NCBI GenBank assembly: GCA_964036195.1 | Contig: OZ038456.1 | Span: 27,591,188-27,655,187, forward strand | Length of the DNA: 64,000 bases | From: Sphaerolaimus hirsutus | Taxonomy: Eukaryota; Nematoda; Chromadorea; Monhysterida; Sphaerolaimidae | Reading direction: 5' to 3' | Shown here: positions 1 to 11,385 of the stretch, in pieces | Layout: each line of letters starts with the position of its first letter | Numbering within the stretch: position 1 is the first letter of the stretch | The notes under the pieces: generated by a model | The model's input: the letters and a program-made list of their open reading frames with translations, nothing else | Databases searched by the model: none | Told to the model about the DNA's origin: nothing | Translations under genes and position numbers: made by a program

Positions 1-555
1 CGTTTGAACGATATCACAAGGTGGTGGAAAAGTGACAATTACGCGTTCGCATAATTAACTTGTGAACGAGTGGAGCTTTCGCAGCCATATTTTCAGGGAT
101 CCTTTCCTATTTAGTTGTGAATGTTGACCTACAATTTGACGTTGATCCGACTACCCAGTGACAAGTTATTCAAAACGTTATGCGGTCCGTCTAAATTGCC
201 GCACCCTGTACAGTGTATTCTTGATTTAGCAACCACTTGAATAAAATCCACGGCTGGAAAATGACATTCTGTCGAAAATTATACAAAAAATTTGCGTAGA
301 AGCACCATGCCAGGCATGTTGCCAAGCGCCACAGGAAAATGGCGCCAGGCACCAAAAATGCGCCATGGCTTTTCTGCTCATGCCGGACGCCAGCATCTTG
401 GCGCTCTTGATAAATTGCAACACAATGTGATTTTTTGCACTTCAAATGCACAAAAACAATTTGTTAGTGGGTACGTATCTATGTGATGTTAATTTTTTGC
501 AATTGAGCGCAGTTTCATTGTTCTTTCTAGGTGTACCATTTCAGGCTGCTGTAAA

Positions 556-1199
556 TGAGGCGTCCAATTCTAAAAGTCAACAAGTCCAAAATATGAAAAT
601 TTCGAGTTAGGCCCGGAAACGTCATCTGGGGCTACTTCTGCACATTTTTCATCATTTTCCATAAATTTTTTGACCTCACATGCCCATATGGCAAAGTGCC
701 AAATTCGACATTTTTGGGGAAAAATGCAAAAATTTTGGGCAAGAAGTCGTCAAGTCCACTTAGTTTTGGGCTAAAAAGCGACAAGTCCATCCTCCGATTC
801 TTTTTTTGATGGGAAAAAAACGCAAGAAATGTGATAAGTCCACTATGGGTACCGATTTCTAAAAGGCGACAAGTGCATAATTTTCCCATAAGGCAGCCCA
901 TATTTTCCCATGAACAAAACTGTTCTCGCGTGCAAGAAGGCGACAAGTCCATTTCCCTCCCAAAAACAGTTTTGCTCTGACCGAATGGAATTTTATGGAC
1001 ACCCCATTTTTCACATATACGTTGAGATTAGGGGCTGAAAATTTGACACTTTATTGTCAACATATGGAACTTTATGAAAAGCATGAGAGAGCCAAATTGG
1101 ACATGCACCACGGGCCTGGAATTGGCTCGGAAACTTAAAATGCGATTTACTCGAAATCACATTTTGTGGACTTGTCGACTTTTAGAATTAGACGCCTCA
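556..1199. mobile_element. GAGGCGTC-family palindromic MITE, copy 1
   Basis: Starts TGAGGCGTCCAATTCTAAAA and ends in its reverse complement (TTTTAGAATTAGACGCCTCA). The ends carry about 40 bases of inverted repeat with the word GTCGACAAGTCC, which recurs through the interior. No transposase. Related copies are at 30906, 53225 and (fragment) 50440. Confidence 0.85.
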
Positions 1200-1701
1200 A
1201 ATATTGTTGGGACAAAAATATAGCGTTATTTTTAAAGATCAAATAAATTATTATACAAAAACCTTAAAAACAGAAAAAAACATAAAATTTAACATTTGCA
1301 TTCACACAAAAATAACACCTGCCCCAGTGAAGTGACACATCACAATACAATACAAACACGCGATTATAATTTTTCTGTATCCAACATGAATGGAAGCATG
1401 GAATTATCTGGTTTCCATGACAACAGATTTGTGCAGGTGTGTTGAAAGCGTGTTTGCATGCTATATGCTCACAATGCCATTTACCTATTTATATCAATTT
1501 ACAGGTAATAAGAAAGTGCTTTTGTCAGTGGCTGCAGTAAGTGTTAAGTGTCTCTAATTACCTATTTGTCACCTTTTCAAGTGTCATTGAAGTTTTTTTT
1601 GTCAGCGAGATTGTTACCATATTTTGATGAATAGAGTTGCACGATAGAGTTTGCGCCAGACTATTTTTTATAAATGAGTGAGGTACACGGCAGTAATGGC
1701 A

Positions 1702-2110
1702 GCCCAGACACTAGTTGACACACGTGTGTCAACTGGGGGCAGTCCCAAGCCCTGTAAAGTGTAAAGTAAAGTGTCACATGTAAAGTCAAATGCAAAGTAA
1801 AGTGTCAATCAAAACAAAAAAGAAAAGATTTTATTACTGAACTTTGCATGACAATTGACAGTTTACTTTGCATTTGACTTTACAATTGACACTTTACTTT
1901 ACACTTTACAGGGCTTGGGATTGTCAACTGGTCTGTGTCAACTCAGATTTTGGCGTCACCTGTTGGAGAACGATGTTCCAATGCACTTGCTGTAATATTC
2001 ATGTTTCAACATTGCCAAATATACATTTGAACATTGCCCTGCGACCCATGAAGCTGAAACCTGAGTTGACACAGACCAGTTGACAAATGTGTGTCAACCA
2101 GTGTGTGGAG
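1702..2110. mobile_element. CTAG-family MITE, with a GTCCC-family insert
   Basis: The outer ends are CACTAGTTGACACACGTGTG and its complement (GTGTCAACCAGTGTGTGG). The CTAG family is defined by CACACTAGTT at each end, followed by a variable inverted repeat. The interior holds a second palindrome at 1740-1923. Confidence 0.75.
1740..1923. mobile_element. GTCCC-family palindromic MITE
   Basis: CAGTCCCAAGCCCTGTAAAG at the left mirrors CTTTACAGGGCTTGGGATTG at the right. The arms are AAAGTGTAAAGTAAAGTGTC-like. Nested in the preceding element. Near-identical ends recur at 51005-51203. Confidence 0.8.
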
Positions 2111-2245
2111 CAACAAACAATGGAGAGAGAAATCTATCTAGGTAAATATTTTTAGTTTCTCTTCTGAGATGGGATTTAGTAGATTTCAGTAGAAAGTGTG
2201 CGACTAATGACTGCGCAAAGAGGATCACTACTTACCTACTATTTG

Positions 2246-2933
2246 AAGGGTGTGCTTCTAAAAGTACCGATCTGCAAATTTGTCAAATTTGAGTTAGGAC
2301 CATTTTTGGGGTCCCCATAAAAATGCGCTTCAAAAAATATATAATATGTGGGGGGTGCGAAATTCAATTTTGAGATATGGGGGGTTGAAAAAAGCAAAAA
2401 AAAATCGCAAAATACAGTTTTTGAAATTTTTAAAGTACCGATCTACAAGCTTTCTCAGCTTTTGTATTTTTAAATGTACCGATCTACCCATATTTTTAAA
2501 AATTGTACTTCTAAATGTACCGATCTGCACAAGATTTTTTGTGCTTCTAAAAGTACCGATGTCAGCTCGGCATCATTAGCAGCAAAAACTCAATTTGTGC
2601 TTTTTTACTATGGGTAAAAGTTCCGATCTACCTACATCTATCTGATTTTGTGCTTTAAAAGGTACCGATCTACATGCTATTACCAATTTGTTCCTTCAAA
2701 ATGTACTGTACTACAAAAAATACGATTCACTTAATGTTATATAGCTAGTGTGATGTTTTAAAACAACGATTATACCCATGCATGTGGATACCCAACAATA
2801 TGGCCGAAATACTCATTCCCAAAATTCCCATAATCAATACCCATGTATGGGTATTGCATACTCCAAACTTTCAATTGCGATTATTTCAAAATCGATTTTT
2901 TTTGTAGATCGGTACATTTAGAAGCACACCCTT
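2246..2933. mobile_element. Palindromic MITE with internal TACCGATCT repeats
   Basis: AAGGGTGTGCTTCTAAAAGT at the left and its complement at the right. The phrase 'cttctaaaagtaccgatct' recurs about seven times inside at irregular spacing. The two short ORFs across it are not genes. Confidence 0.8.
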
Positions 2934-3312
2934 CATTTATACTGTGTGGAAATGGTTTCGCATGCGCAAATGTCTGTGTTGTCTGCTTAAACTGTTATTC
3001 AGTGCCTGCACACACTAAATAACTTAGCGTCAATTGATGTCAGTTAATGTCAACTGTATTTTTATTTAAAAGCTTCATAAATTAAAGATTCAGTTGAAGG
3101 ACTTTACAATTCATATTTAAACACTTTGAATTTAAAATTTAATCGACTACAATTGACGTTCCATTAACTATTTTACCTTGCGCGGGTCATAAATAGTAAA
3201 AAAAAACTTTTTAAAGTGGTTTATGGTTGATGTAATGCTTTTAAATCACTCTATTCATTTTTGGACCCACGGCCACGGCATACATTTTCAACCCACTGGA
3301 TTTCATCACATT

Positions 3313-3325
3313 TTTACTTTTACAG
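3313..3325 (+). promoter_or_regulatory. Acceptor-like site upstream of the start codon
   Basis: TTTTACTTTTACAG|GAAAA ends 35 bases before the ATG. It could end a 5'-UTR intron or accept a spliced leader. I see no promoter motif I can defend. Confidence 0.3.
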
Positions 3326-3359
3326 GAAAAAATTATTTTTATTTATTACTAATTAAAAA

Positions 3360-3539
3360 ATGACATCAGCAATGCGAACTTTTTCCGCCGCAAAAAGTCC
3401 ATACGTACATTTTACTTCGAACTACAGTAATTTCGCGAAAATAGACCCCAGAAAAAGTTTTGAAGATGAAATTGTAGAATCTTTGCAATCGAATGATGTG
3501 GATAAAAAAGTGCAGGCACTTAATAGACTAAAAGCACAG
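3360..3539 (+). CDS. TOGARAM1: TOGARAM1/crescerin-like, exon 1 (start codon, TOG1 N-terminus)
   Basis: First coding exon of a ciliary TOG-array protein. In known animals this family binds tubulin through TOG (HEAT-repeat) domains and controls axonemal microtubules in the cilium. The exon gives 60 codons from the ATG at 3360 and ends in phase 0 at CAG|GTAAAA. The end of the peptide (DKKVQALNRLKAQ) resembles a first TOG helix. No in-frame coding extension is seen upstream; a TTTTACAG acceptor lies 35 bases before the ATG and could belong to a 5'-UTR intron or a spliced leader. The assignment to TOGARAM1 comes from later exons (9-11), which align closely with the vertebrate protein as I remember it. 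Vertebrate proteins have a longer N-terminus. Confidence 0.75.
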
Positions 3540-4028
3540 GTAAAATATGTATTTTATACCTAGTATATACCGGTAATGAGTTGACATTTTTGGCGTGAAA
3601 AAAGCTTTGCGTACTGGAAAATCCTGTTGACGGAGATCAAAAACGATCATTCCGGTAAACACGTTTGCGTTTCAACTGACTACCTGTTTCAGGAATTCTG
3701 GCCGTAACCTACCGTATTTGATTGATTAATTCCCCCGCATTGTATAATTCCGCGTGTTTGATGAGTGAGAAAAACACCTGATTGATTCCCCTTGATCGAA
3801 TAATGTTTTACGCCTATGTGATAAAACCCCGCCTATAATTCCACCCCTTGAAAAGTACCGCCTGAATAATTCCGCCCCTTGAAAAGTACCGCCTCAACAA
3901 AGTCTTGCGACAAATAATCCCCTAAGAGAATTATTCGTGTAAATACGGTAGATTGTGTGGCCAAAATTCAGATAAATTTATAACTTTCCTTCATAAAAAT
4001 AGGTAATATTTTTATTCATTTCACTCAG

Positions 4029-4175
4029 GCGCAATCAGATTCACAATGGTTGTCCAGCTTCAGCAGAAAATCGGACATTTTCCGGAACTTGAACAACATT
4101 CTTTTCGACGCAAACTGGCAACTGCAGTACGCGGCCGTTAGATTCATTGCCGACACGGTACATACTTATGGAAAG
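4029..4175 (+). CDS. TOGARAM1: TOGARAM1-like exon 2 (TOG1)
   Basis: An acceptor CACTCAG|GCG and a donor GGAAAG|GTGTGC frame 49 open codons, phase 0 at both ends. The peptide has the amphipathic pattern of HEAT helices (IFRNLNNILFDANWQLQYAA, then VRFIADTVHTYGK). It corresponds to the part of vertebrate TOG1 that reads roughly as a helix followed by 'LCLQLLSDVL'. An in-frame alternative donor at ACG|GTACAT would shorten it by 18 bases. Confidence 0.75.
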
Positions 4176-4614
4176 GTGTGCGCAATTTTTAGATACTTTT
4201 TATTTTTCTAAAAAAAATCTTTTCTAAAAAACATGTATATTGATGCATTTTTCGACGTCTGCGTACTTTACAAACAACAAATTTATAATGGAAGTGTAAA
4301 AAAATTCTGGCGAAATAATAAGCCACCCTCGTTTAACCCCCCCCCCCTCAAAATTCTCACTCTGAAACAATCACCCCCGGGGCCGGGGGATATTTCGAGG
4401 AAATACGGTAGTCAATTTCATTGTGAATAGTGCGGGCAGTCTACTCATGGAAAAGCGCCAGCGCCAGTAAAATATGGCGCCATTGCCAAAATGGCGTTGG
4501 ACACACACCAAAACGTTGGGAGTCAAACGTACCATAACAAAAAGCAAAAAACAACGGCCATCCAAAACGGAAATAGCGCATTAGTGATGAGAAAATCGCC
4601 ATATGACACCAAGG

Positions 4615-5208
4615 CACTTCTCTGCACCCCAGCGCCAAGCGCCATGGCACTTCTCTGCACCCCAGCGCCAAGCGCCATGGCACTTCTCTGCACCCCAGCG
4701 CCAAGCGCCATGGCACTTCTCTGCACCCCAGCGCCAAGCGCCATGGCACTTCTCTGCACCCCAGCGCCAAGCGCCATGGCACTTCTCTGCACCCCAGCGC
4801 CAAGCGCCATGGCACTTCTCTGCACCCCAGCGCCAAGCGCCATGGCACTTCTCTGCACCCCAGCGCCAAGCGCCATGGCACTTCTCTGCACCCCAGCGCC
4901 AAGCGCCATGGCACTTCTCTGCACCCCAGCGCCAAGCGCCATGGCACTTCTCTGCACCCCAGCGCCAAGCGCCATGGCACTTCTCTGCACCCCAGCGCCA
5001 AGCGCCATGGCACTTCTCTGCACCCCAGCGCCAAGCGCCATGGCACTTCTCTGCACCCCAGCGCCAAGCGCCATGGCACTTCTCTGCACCCCAGCGCCAA
5101 GCGCCATGGCACTTCTCTGCACCCCAGCGCCAAGCGCCATGGCACTTCTCTGCACCCCAGCGCCAAGCGCCATGGCACTTATCTGCACCCCAGCGCCAAG
5201 CGCTATGG
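4615..5208. repeat. 33-bp tandem array, 18 units
   Basis: Unit begins CACTTCTCTGCACCCCAGCG and contains AGCGCCAAGCGCCATGG. The first 17 units are identical; the last has two changes. Because 33 is a multiple of 3 and the unit has no stops, several frames on both strands stay open for about 240 codons; none is a gene. The flanks (4441-4510, 5209-5275) are GGCGCC-rich imperfect palindromes. Confidence 0.97.
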
Positions 5209-5282
5209 CGCTTTTACATCGCTGAGGCGCATCATGGCGCAGCTCCATTTGGCGCTCTCAAATGGCGCCACTCCACCACTAC

Positions 5283-6154
5283 CAGAGTTGGAAAAACGTA
5301 TTTACGTTTACCCGAAATTCCCCTGTTATTCGGGTATTTATACTTACGTTTACATTTACGTTTTCCAAAAATACCATTACGTTTTGTTACGTTTTCCTGA
5401 CCAAAATACCCGGGTACTAGGGAAAACGTAAAAAACTTGTGATCGTTCACACGTCACATGTTCAAATGGGCTGCACCACCTGCAGCCAACAATATTCTTA
5501 TGTTTTTGCATAAATGTAACATGCATACATACAAACAAAAAAGCGGTATATGAAAAAGTGACTGCACGCTTGCACTTACACATGGAATACTGGGTACATA
5601 TTCATAAATGTGTTCAAATGCTGAACACAGAAACCTTATTGTTTATTTGTGGAGCCTTGTGTTAATAATTTTTTTGTGATGAATTCCGACAACACCAGTT
5701 GCAACAACTGTGAGTAGCACACATTTTGAAAACTGGCAGGGCGAGTGCAACCTCTGGTGCCAGCCAATCCCAGACTCTGTAGGATGCCCTGTAAAATGTT
5801 AAATTTCATCCAAATGTCAAAACTCATGTAAAATGACCAGCAAAATGGCAAAGATTTGCCACCTGCCAGAGCATTTTGCATGACTTTAGACACTTTGCAT
5901 GATATTTGACATTTTACAGGGCATTTTATATGGTCTGGGAGTGACGCCAGTCATGATGTGTGAAAATAATGGTATTTTCCAAAGCACAATGGCAAATACT
6001 GTGTGTAAAAAAATTTTTACATTTACGTTTTATTTTACGTATTCCTTGGTATTTTAAAAATACCTTACGTTTTAGTATTGATACTTTTGATTTGAAAAAG
6101 GTATTTACGTTTACGTTTACGTTTTCCAAAAATACCAGTATTTGCACAACTCTG
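5283..6154. mobile_element. hAT-like element with 8-bp target duplication
   Basis: Terminal CAGAGTTG/CAACTCTG, flanked by ACCACTAC at 5275-5282 and 6155-6162. The interior is rich in ACGTTTACGTTTTCC words and contains a GTCCC-type palindrome around 5745-5945. An 8-bp duplication and CAG-start are typical of hAT transposons. Confidence 0.85.
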
Positions 6155-6219
6155 ACCACTACTGAACTCCCAAAATCCATCGACAAAAAAACAAAAACTG
6201 AAAAATCGACCCTTCTCAG

Positions 6220-6396
6220 GACACAGACTGGTGCATGGCTTTGGTCCTACCCAATTTATCCGCTCGCCTATCATCGTCAAAAATCACTGTTCGTAAAGCG
6301 GCCGCTCAGGCACTTAGAGGCTATATAGTCTGTTCCAAAAGTACTGGGACAGTTCAGAGGAATATTATGAGGCATGGAGTGTGCGCTTTTGATGAG
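6220..6396 (+). CDS. TOGARAM1: TOGARAM1-like exon 3 (TOG1 HEAT repeats)
   Basis: Acceptor CCTTCTCAG|GAC, donor GATGAG|GTGGGT, 59 codons, phase 0 in and out. The peptide includes MALVLPNLSARLSSSK and VRKAAAQALRGYIVCSKST. This parallels the vertebrate order 'LLPQLVVSLREENPALRKDALQILHICLKRS', so the family call is good. A hAT-like element ends only 65 bases upstream of the acceptor. The next TOG1 stretch (about 25-30 residues in vertebrates) is not on this exon or on the next one found. Confidence 0.85.
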
Positions 6397-6624
6397 GTGG
6401 GTGCAAGATTTTTGGAACCTTGTGTTTTGGGCCTGTTTTATGTAGTGATGGAATGCAGAGTTGTTATAAATACTGAACTGTTTTCAAATTACATATAGGT
6501 ATGTATTATGTAAATTACTTTTTACGCACCCCGAATACAGAAAATGTAAAATACATTATCTAAATTGTTTTAGTCTTCTTCAATCATTTTATTCAATGTG
6601 ATTTTGATACTCTACATAAGAAAC

Positions 6625-6875
6625 ACCGTATTTCCTCGAAATACCCCCCCCCCTCAAAATGGGCACTATGAATTTGTGGTCCGGGAAATGCATAACAGAC
6701 GTTCAAAACACTTACTGTGTTACGTTAGAACATCGTTTATACCATCTACATCCTTATATAAGGCTGTAAAAACTTATAAATGGTGGTTATTGTTGCATTT
6801 TTCACGTTTTTCTCTCAAAATTGTCACTCTGAAAAAATAAACCCCCGGGGGGGGGGTAATTCGAGGAAATACGGT
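6625..6875. mobile_element. TA-palindrome MITE (ACCGTATTTCCTCGAAATA), copy 1
   Basis: ACCGTATTTCCTCGAAATAC at the left and its complement at the right, with C-runs next to them; the interior has GGGCACTATGAATTTGTGG. This family duplicates TA at the target (see 36950 and 63309). It lies in the intron after exon 3. Confidence 0.92.
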
Positions 6876-7432
6876 AAGTAATATTGGTGGCATTTTGGTC
6901 CGCCGAGTATACCTAATTCTTTTCCAATGTCAAAATGTCCCACTTGAAACAAAAAAATCTAATTGATTATGGCTTACCGGAAAGCACTTCTAACAAAAAA
7001 AATTTGACTCAAGCTATTTTTCTATTCTAATTTCTTTATTGAATTTTCATTTTTCATTCTACCTACCGGTAATCTGAAAATATTGGAACTAGTAGCATAT
7101 AAACCAGTAAACAAACTTTAAACAAGAATTTTCCTATAACCACATGACCTGGCAATGGAACGTGAAAAGAAAGGGACCTTATGTGACAGATTTTGTGGGT
7201 GTGAGTGCCAGATTAAAGGCAGGAGAGTTTGAGACAGCTATACTCGGATGACATTACACCGTACATTTTTCCGGAGGAAACACTCCATCATGACGTCATC
7301 ACTTTCGTAGCCATCACGTCTTCCATAAGTTCTCAGCTGGCCGTCTGCCAGCCGAAGACACAACTCCTATCTGTTTGTAGAGTATCGTGTCTGCTGAGTG
7401 TACCTCAGAATTCGAATAAGTATTTTTTGCAT
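6876..7432. other. Intronic stretch between two MITEs
   Basis: AT-rich and without clear repeats. Around 7141-7250 a short open frame (DFVGVSARLKAGEFETAIL) faintly recalls the missing TOG1 segment, but no donor follows it, so I do not call it an exon. Confidence 0.4.
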
Positions 7433-7692
7433 ACCGTATTTCCTCGAAATACCCCCAGGGGGTTTATTTTTTCAGAGTGACAATTTTGAGAGAAAAACGT
7501 GAAAAATGCAACAATAACCACCATTATAAGTTTTTACAGCCTTATATAAGGATGTAGATGGTATAAACGATGTTCTAACGTAACACAGTAAGTGTTTTGA
7601 ACGTCTGTTATGCCTTTCTTGGACCAAAAATTCATAGTGCCCATTTTGAGAGGGGTATTTCGAGGGGGGGGGGTATTTCGAGGAAATACGGT
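7433..7692. mobile_element. TA-palindrome MITE, inverted orientation
   Basis: Interior is the reverse complement of the copy at 6625 (AACACAGTAAGTGTTTTGAA). Flanked by TA on the left and ends ACGGTA. Confidence 0.92.
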
Positions 7693-8484
7693 ATTTTCAG
7701 ATTTTGAGAAGTTTGGTAATGAACAAATAACTGCTATAGCTAAAGCTTTATGCAGACCTTTTTCCTAGTTGTGGTCATAATTTTTCCGACATTTCTACAT
7801 GTAGGTATTTTTTATTTTTTGAATACTTCTAAAACAATTTCATTCTTTTTCAAAAGGAAGTGTTTCACTCTAAAAAGATAAAATATGAGGTGTTTTTCTG
7901 TCCTCTTGTTGCTTATGATTCTGAATATTTATCATTTTCAACAGAATTTGCATTGATGATGTAGAGAACAAATGTGAATCGTGTTGCTGCACCACTTTCT
8001 AACTGTATGACAATAATTTTTTAATCATTTTGGAACTGTTTTTACCTATGTAAACATGTACCAATTATTGATAAGTCATCTAATTATCCACAGGCAATTC
8101 TCCCAGCCACTATATTTCTTGATTCAAGGATAATTTAAGACGTCTCATTTTCTCCTCTCACCCAAAGTATGCATGCTTCCTGATTTGCATACCTGTGCAT
8201 TGAGCATGTAATTATTCAAGGTTCCATTGCCAGCTTTTACCTGCTTTGCCTCCGTTTTGTTATGCATGAATAGGTCATGAAGCAAAATCAATACACTCTG
8301 CTAGGAAATTTGCATGAGCTATGGTGCATATTTGCACAGATTGTTTATTATTATAGCCATTATAACAGTTTTCCCTCTTTTAACTTTTTAACGAGAACTT
8401 TATAGTTTTTAGATGCACTGTTGATGTGACTGTTGCAAGCTTTTTGTCCAAGAGAATGAATAGAAATCAAGAGCGACCTATTGT
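7693..8484. other. Unannotated intron sequence
   Basis: AT-rich; I see no exon or repeat that I can support. It must be searched for the missing TOG1 exon. Confidence 0.4.
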
Positions 8485-8488
8485 TATA

Positions 8489-8521
<33 letters not shown>

Positions 8522-8560
8522 ATATATATTTATATATATTTATATATATATATATATATC
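8485..8560. repeat. AT microsatellite
   Basis: Nearly pure (AT)n with three TTT interruptions. Confidence 0.98.
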
Positions 8561-8597
8561 AATATACCTAATTCTGCGGAATGACACGGCGCCGTCC

Positions 8598-8955
8598 TTA
8601 AAGCCAGAATTACAGCTCAGCGGCGTTTGACGTGAAATGATGACGTCGTAAAATTGATTACATCAAAATAGACATAGGTACAGCGTTGAAATTTCAGAAT
8701 TAGATAGTTCTAGTAATTGTGTGTTATGTCCCAAAAATTTTTTCTTAAATAATCATTATTAAGTAGTGATTAATTCAATGTCAACATTTTTTGGTGACGT
8801 AAAATGTTTGACGTGAAATGTTGACGTAGAATATGTAAATTTTGACGTAAAATTAATAACTTATTAAATAATAATTATTTTCTTAATTTTTTTTAGGACA
8901 TTTTACGACGTCATCATTTCACGTCAAACGCCGCTGAGCTGTAATTCCGGCTTAA
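8598..8955. mobile_element. TTAA-flanked palindromic MITE
   Basis: TTAA at both ends encloses AGCCAGAATTACAGCTCAGC and its near-complement (GCTGTAATTCCGGC). The arms extend about 60 bases (CGGCGTTTGACGTGAAATGA). A TTAA target fits piggyBac-like elements; that class is inference. A partial relative lies at 61305-61580. Confidence 0.8.
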
Positions 8956-9288
8956 CACGCGCCCAAGTCAATTGCGCAATGCGCAATTGGCACTAATCCA
9001 ACCAAATGTAACAAGGTTTAATTTCGTTAAAATTATTGTAATGAATCACATTAATTATGAAAATTCACAATTTATATCCGTACAGTGATAATTTATCATT
9101 TATCATAAGTAATAAATAATCTCAGAAACATATAATTTAACTCATATTTACCCAAATCACAGGAACACGAGCGCTTATGCACTGCCCTGCGCGAACTTCC
9201 CACGGTATACTCAATACTCAATACCCAAGATACCCCCGATACTCAAATCGATGAAAATGATACCCAAAGCCAAAATACCATTGACTAG

Positions 9289-9446
9289 CATCCATTGGTT
9301 GACGAATTAACTGCACTTTTGGTGAAATTATCAGGGGATATTTCTAGGGATGTTGATTTGAATGGCAAAACTGAAAATTCCAATATTGGTGATAAAAATA
9401 GAGCTGTGGAATTGATTTTGTTGGCTTTGGAGAAGTTGTTGGCTAG
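9289..9446 (+). CDS. TOGARAM1: TOGARAM1-like exon 4 (end of TOG1)
   Basis: The exon follows TTGACTAG| and ends GGCTAG|GTGAGG; 52 codons plus two bases. The peptide begins HPLVDELTALLVKLSGD and ends AVELILLALEKLLAR. This matches the vertebrate TOG1 block with 'VIISLARKLGD' followed by 'AFSALQQIGERL'. The middle (DVDLNGKTENSNIGDK) is a polar loop. The stop TAG immediately upstream in frame means the start must be a splice acceptor. The preceding bases are a run of ATACCC/ATACTC-like words, an unusual acceptor context. Confidence 0.8.
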
Positions 9447-9769
9447 GTGAGGAAATTTTGCTTATAATTTATGTATAAGAAATGATAATTGAGGGTAATT
9501 GGTTAAAATTTAGTGAGGATAATTTACTCTAATAAATTTAATTAATTAAAATTTGTTTTTAGTATTGCATGACGTAACAGAATGTGATGTAAATTTTTGC
9601 TCAATGCAATAAAATGTTAAACAGGTTTGGCAGGATCTAGAATATGGTATAAATGCAGCTTATAGTGTCATGTTTTCCAATTTTTACAACCATTCACAAT
9701 TTTTTTATTCCAAGTTTGTGGGGGGGGGGGTCTTATTCAGACAGATCATAAAACATTTTCTATGTGCAG

Positions 9770-9899
9770 GTGTGGTCAAAAACAGTTCAACAAGTGGATT
9801 TCACTCGTGCCCCAGGCACACAGGTTGAAGTATGAGTATTTGTTGATGGATAGACAGGCTAAAACATATCTTCCTGGTGCTGGAAATTTGCCAGATATG
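9770..9899 (+). CDS. TOGARAM1: TOGARAM1-like exon 5 (TOG1-TOG2 junction)
   Basis: Acceptor TATGTGCAG|GTG, donor GATATG|GTAAGT. The first base completes an Arg codon split with exon 4. The peptide starts CGQKQFNKWISLVPQAHRLK and ends LLMDRQAKTYLPG...LPDM. It aligns with the vertebrate stretch 'FQSYISRLPSALRRHYNRRLES', the last TOG1 helix and following linker. Confidence 0.85.
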
Positions 9900-10087
9900 G
9901 TAAGTGGAGAATTGGTGGACTTGTACTGTGTGTCACTGTACTGTATTATAACTTGTATTGTGTGGAAAAAAAGTCACGTAAATAAAAAAAATTAGAGAGT
10001 TACCAATTCCTCAAAAAAATATTTTTAATGGAATGTACAATACGTTCATCTCACTTGTTCTTTTTTCAATTCTTTGTAAAAATGGGT

Positions 10088-10550
10088 ACCGTATTTCCTC
10101 GAAATCCCCGCCTTCTCGTTTAACCTCCCCCCTCTCGAGACCACTATGAAACAAACAATCACACCCCGCTCGAAATACCCCCCCAAATTGAGTGTAAAGA
10201 GAACGTACATGACAAATACTGCAGTTTATGTTCTGCGTAGTGCATAACACACGTTAAAACAATGTCGGAATCACGTTAGAACAGTGTTTATACCATCTAC
10301 GTACTAATATTAGTCTACAAGAGTCTTTACATGTCAGTTATTGATGCATTTTTCTACCCCAGCGCACATCACAAACAACGATTTTGTACTAGGATTTCAA
10401 AAAAGTTTTTGTGAAATAATAACCCCCCTTCGAAATACCCCCCTTGTTTAACCCCCCCCCCTCGAAATACCCCCCCCCCTCGTTTACCCCCCCCCCTCTC
10501 GGGAGCACTATGAAACAATCACCCCCGGGGGTATTTCGAGGAAATGCGGT
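10088..10550. mobile_element. TA-palindrome MITE, long form
   Basis: Standard ends; the interior carries the variant GAGTGTAAAGAGAACGTACA and a CGCACATCACAAACAACG block shared with copies at 33324, 36950 and 47170. Lies in the intron after exon 5. Confidence 0.9.
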
Positions 10551-10713
10551 ATATAGAAAGTATGCACGGCCACATCCAAAAAGCAGCCTGATTTTGTAAA
10601 ATATGAATATTTTTAAATGATTCTAGTATAAGATTATAGTAATGTGGTGGCTGGCGCCTACAGCGCCAGGGAAAATTGGCGCCTATAATTTACTGTATAA
10701 CTTTGCTACATAG

Positions 10714-10963
10714 TATACTCGGCGGACATGATGCTCTGCCCTCGCACTCATTTATGTTTCACGTTGGAAGCGTGCCAATGATGATAAAGCATACGATTTT
10801 TTATAAAATATGAAAAAAATCATCGCTGTGAATAAGTTAACGTTTAGCATAAAAACAATGATTACATTTTTCAACTTTCTATGAAAATTGCATACGTAAA
10901 AAAAACCGTTGGCACGCTTCCAGCGGGAACCACGCGTGCAGGGTGTAAAGTAACTGGGGTATA
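10714..10963. mobile_element. TATACTC-family palindromic MITE, copy 1
   Basis: TATACTCGGCGGACATGATG at the left; ACCACGCGTGCAGGGTGTAA and GGGGTATA at the right. Both arms contain a GTTGGAAGCGTGCCAATG-like block. Copies at 23014, 25260, 32732 and 38641. Confidence 0.88.
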
Positions 10964-11248
10964 CCTTGGGCTGTGCCAGAAAGAATGGCGCCAACCATTC
11001 AGACGCTGTTTAAAAGGAATGGCGTTGGGCCACAATCGATGATTTAATTTGAGATAATTTGTCTGGATAATTTGAAACACGATCAGAATTTTTTTCGTGA
11101 TGCGGTATTTTTTCATTTCTGCGGACTCGGCAACTCGGCGCAACGTCTTTAATCGCTATTACAATACATCCGGTGTTTTATAATAACATCACATCACAAG
11201 CCCCGCCCACTTTTTCCTTTTTTTCAAAAAAAGAAAAAATTACTTCAG

Positions 11249-11385
11249 CGCTCCCGCATCGCTTCGGAAACTGGTCAAGTGAAACTTGGCTTCATTCCAT
11301 TGGCGACATGGGACCAATTGAATACGGACAATCAACCGAAAATCAGATGCAGTGGCTTGGAACAATTGAGAAATATTTTGCCCAG
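11249..11385 (+). CDS. TOGARAM1: TOGARAM1-like exon 6 (start of TOG2)
   Basis: Acceptor ATTACTTCAG|CGC, donor TTGCCCAG|GTTATT; 45 codons plus two bases. The peptide contains GQVKLGFIPLATWDQL and KIRCSGLEQLRNILPR. This matches the conserved vertebrate start of TOG2 ('LKFGIIPQELHSRL', then 'RTQAVEELKQVL'). The frame differs from the longer overlapping open frame, which I treat as chance. Confidence 0.85.

Noticed and set aside
4441..5400. Five overlapping ORFs of 240-265 codons on both strands
   Set aside because: They only read the 33-bp tandem unit, which has no stop in these frames; no start context, splice signals or homology.
8485..8560. TATA-rich promoter
   Set aside because: Simple (AT)n microsatellite inside the gene; no evidence of transcription start.
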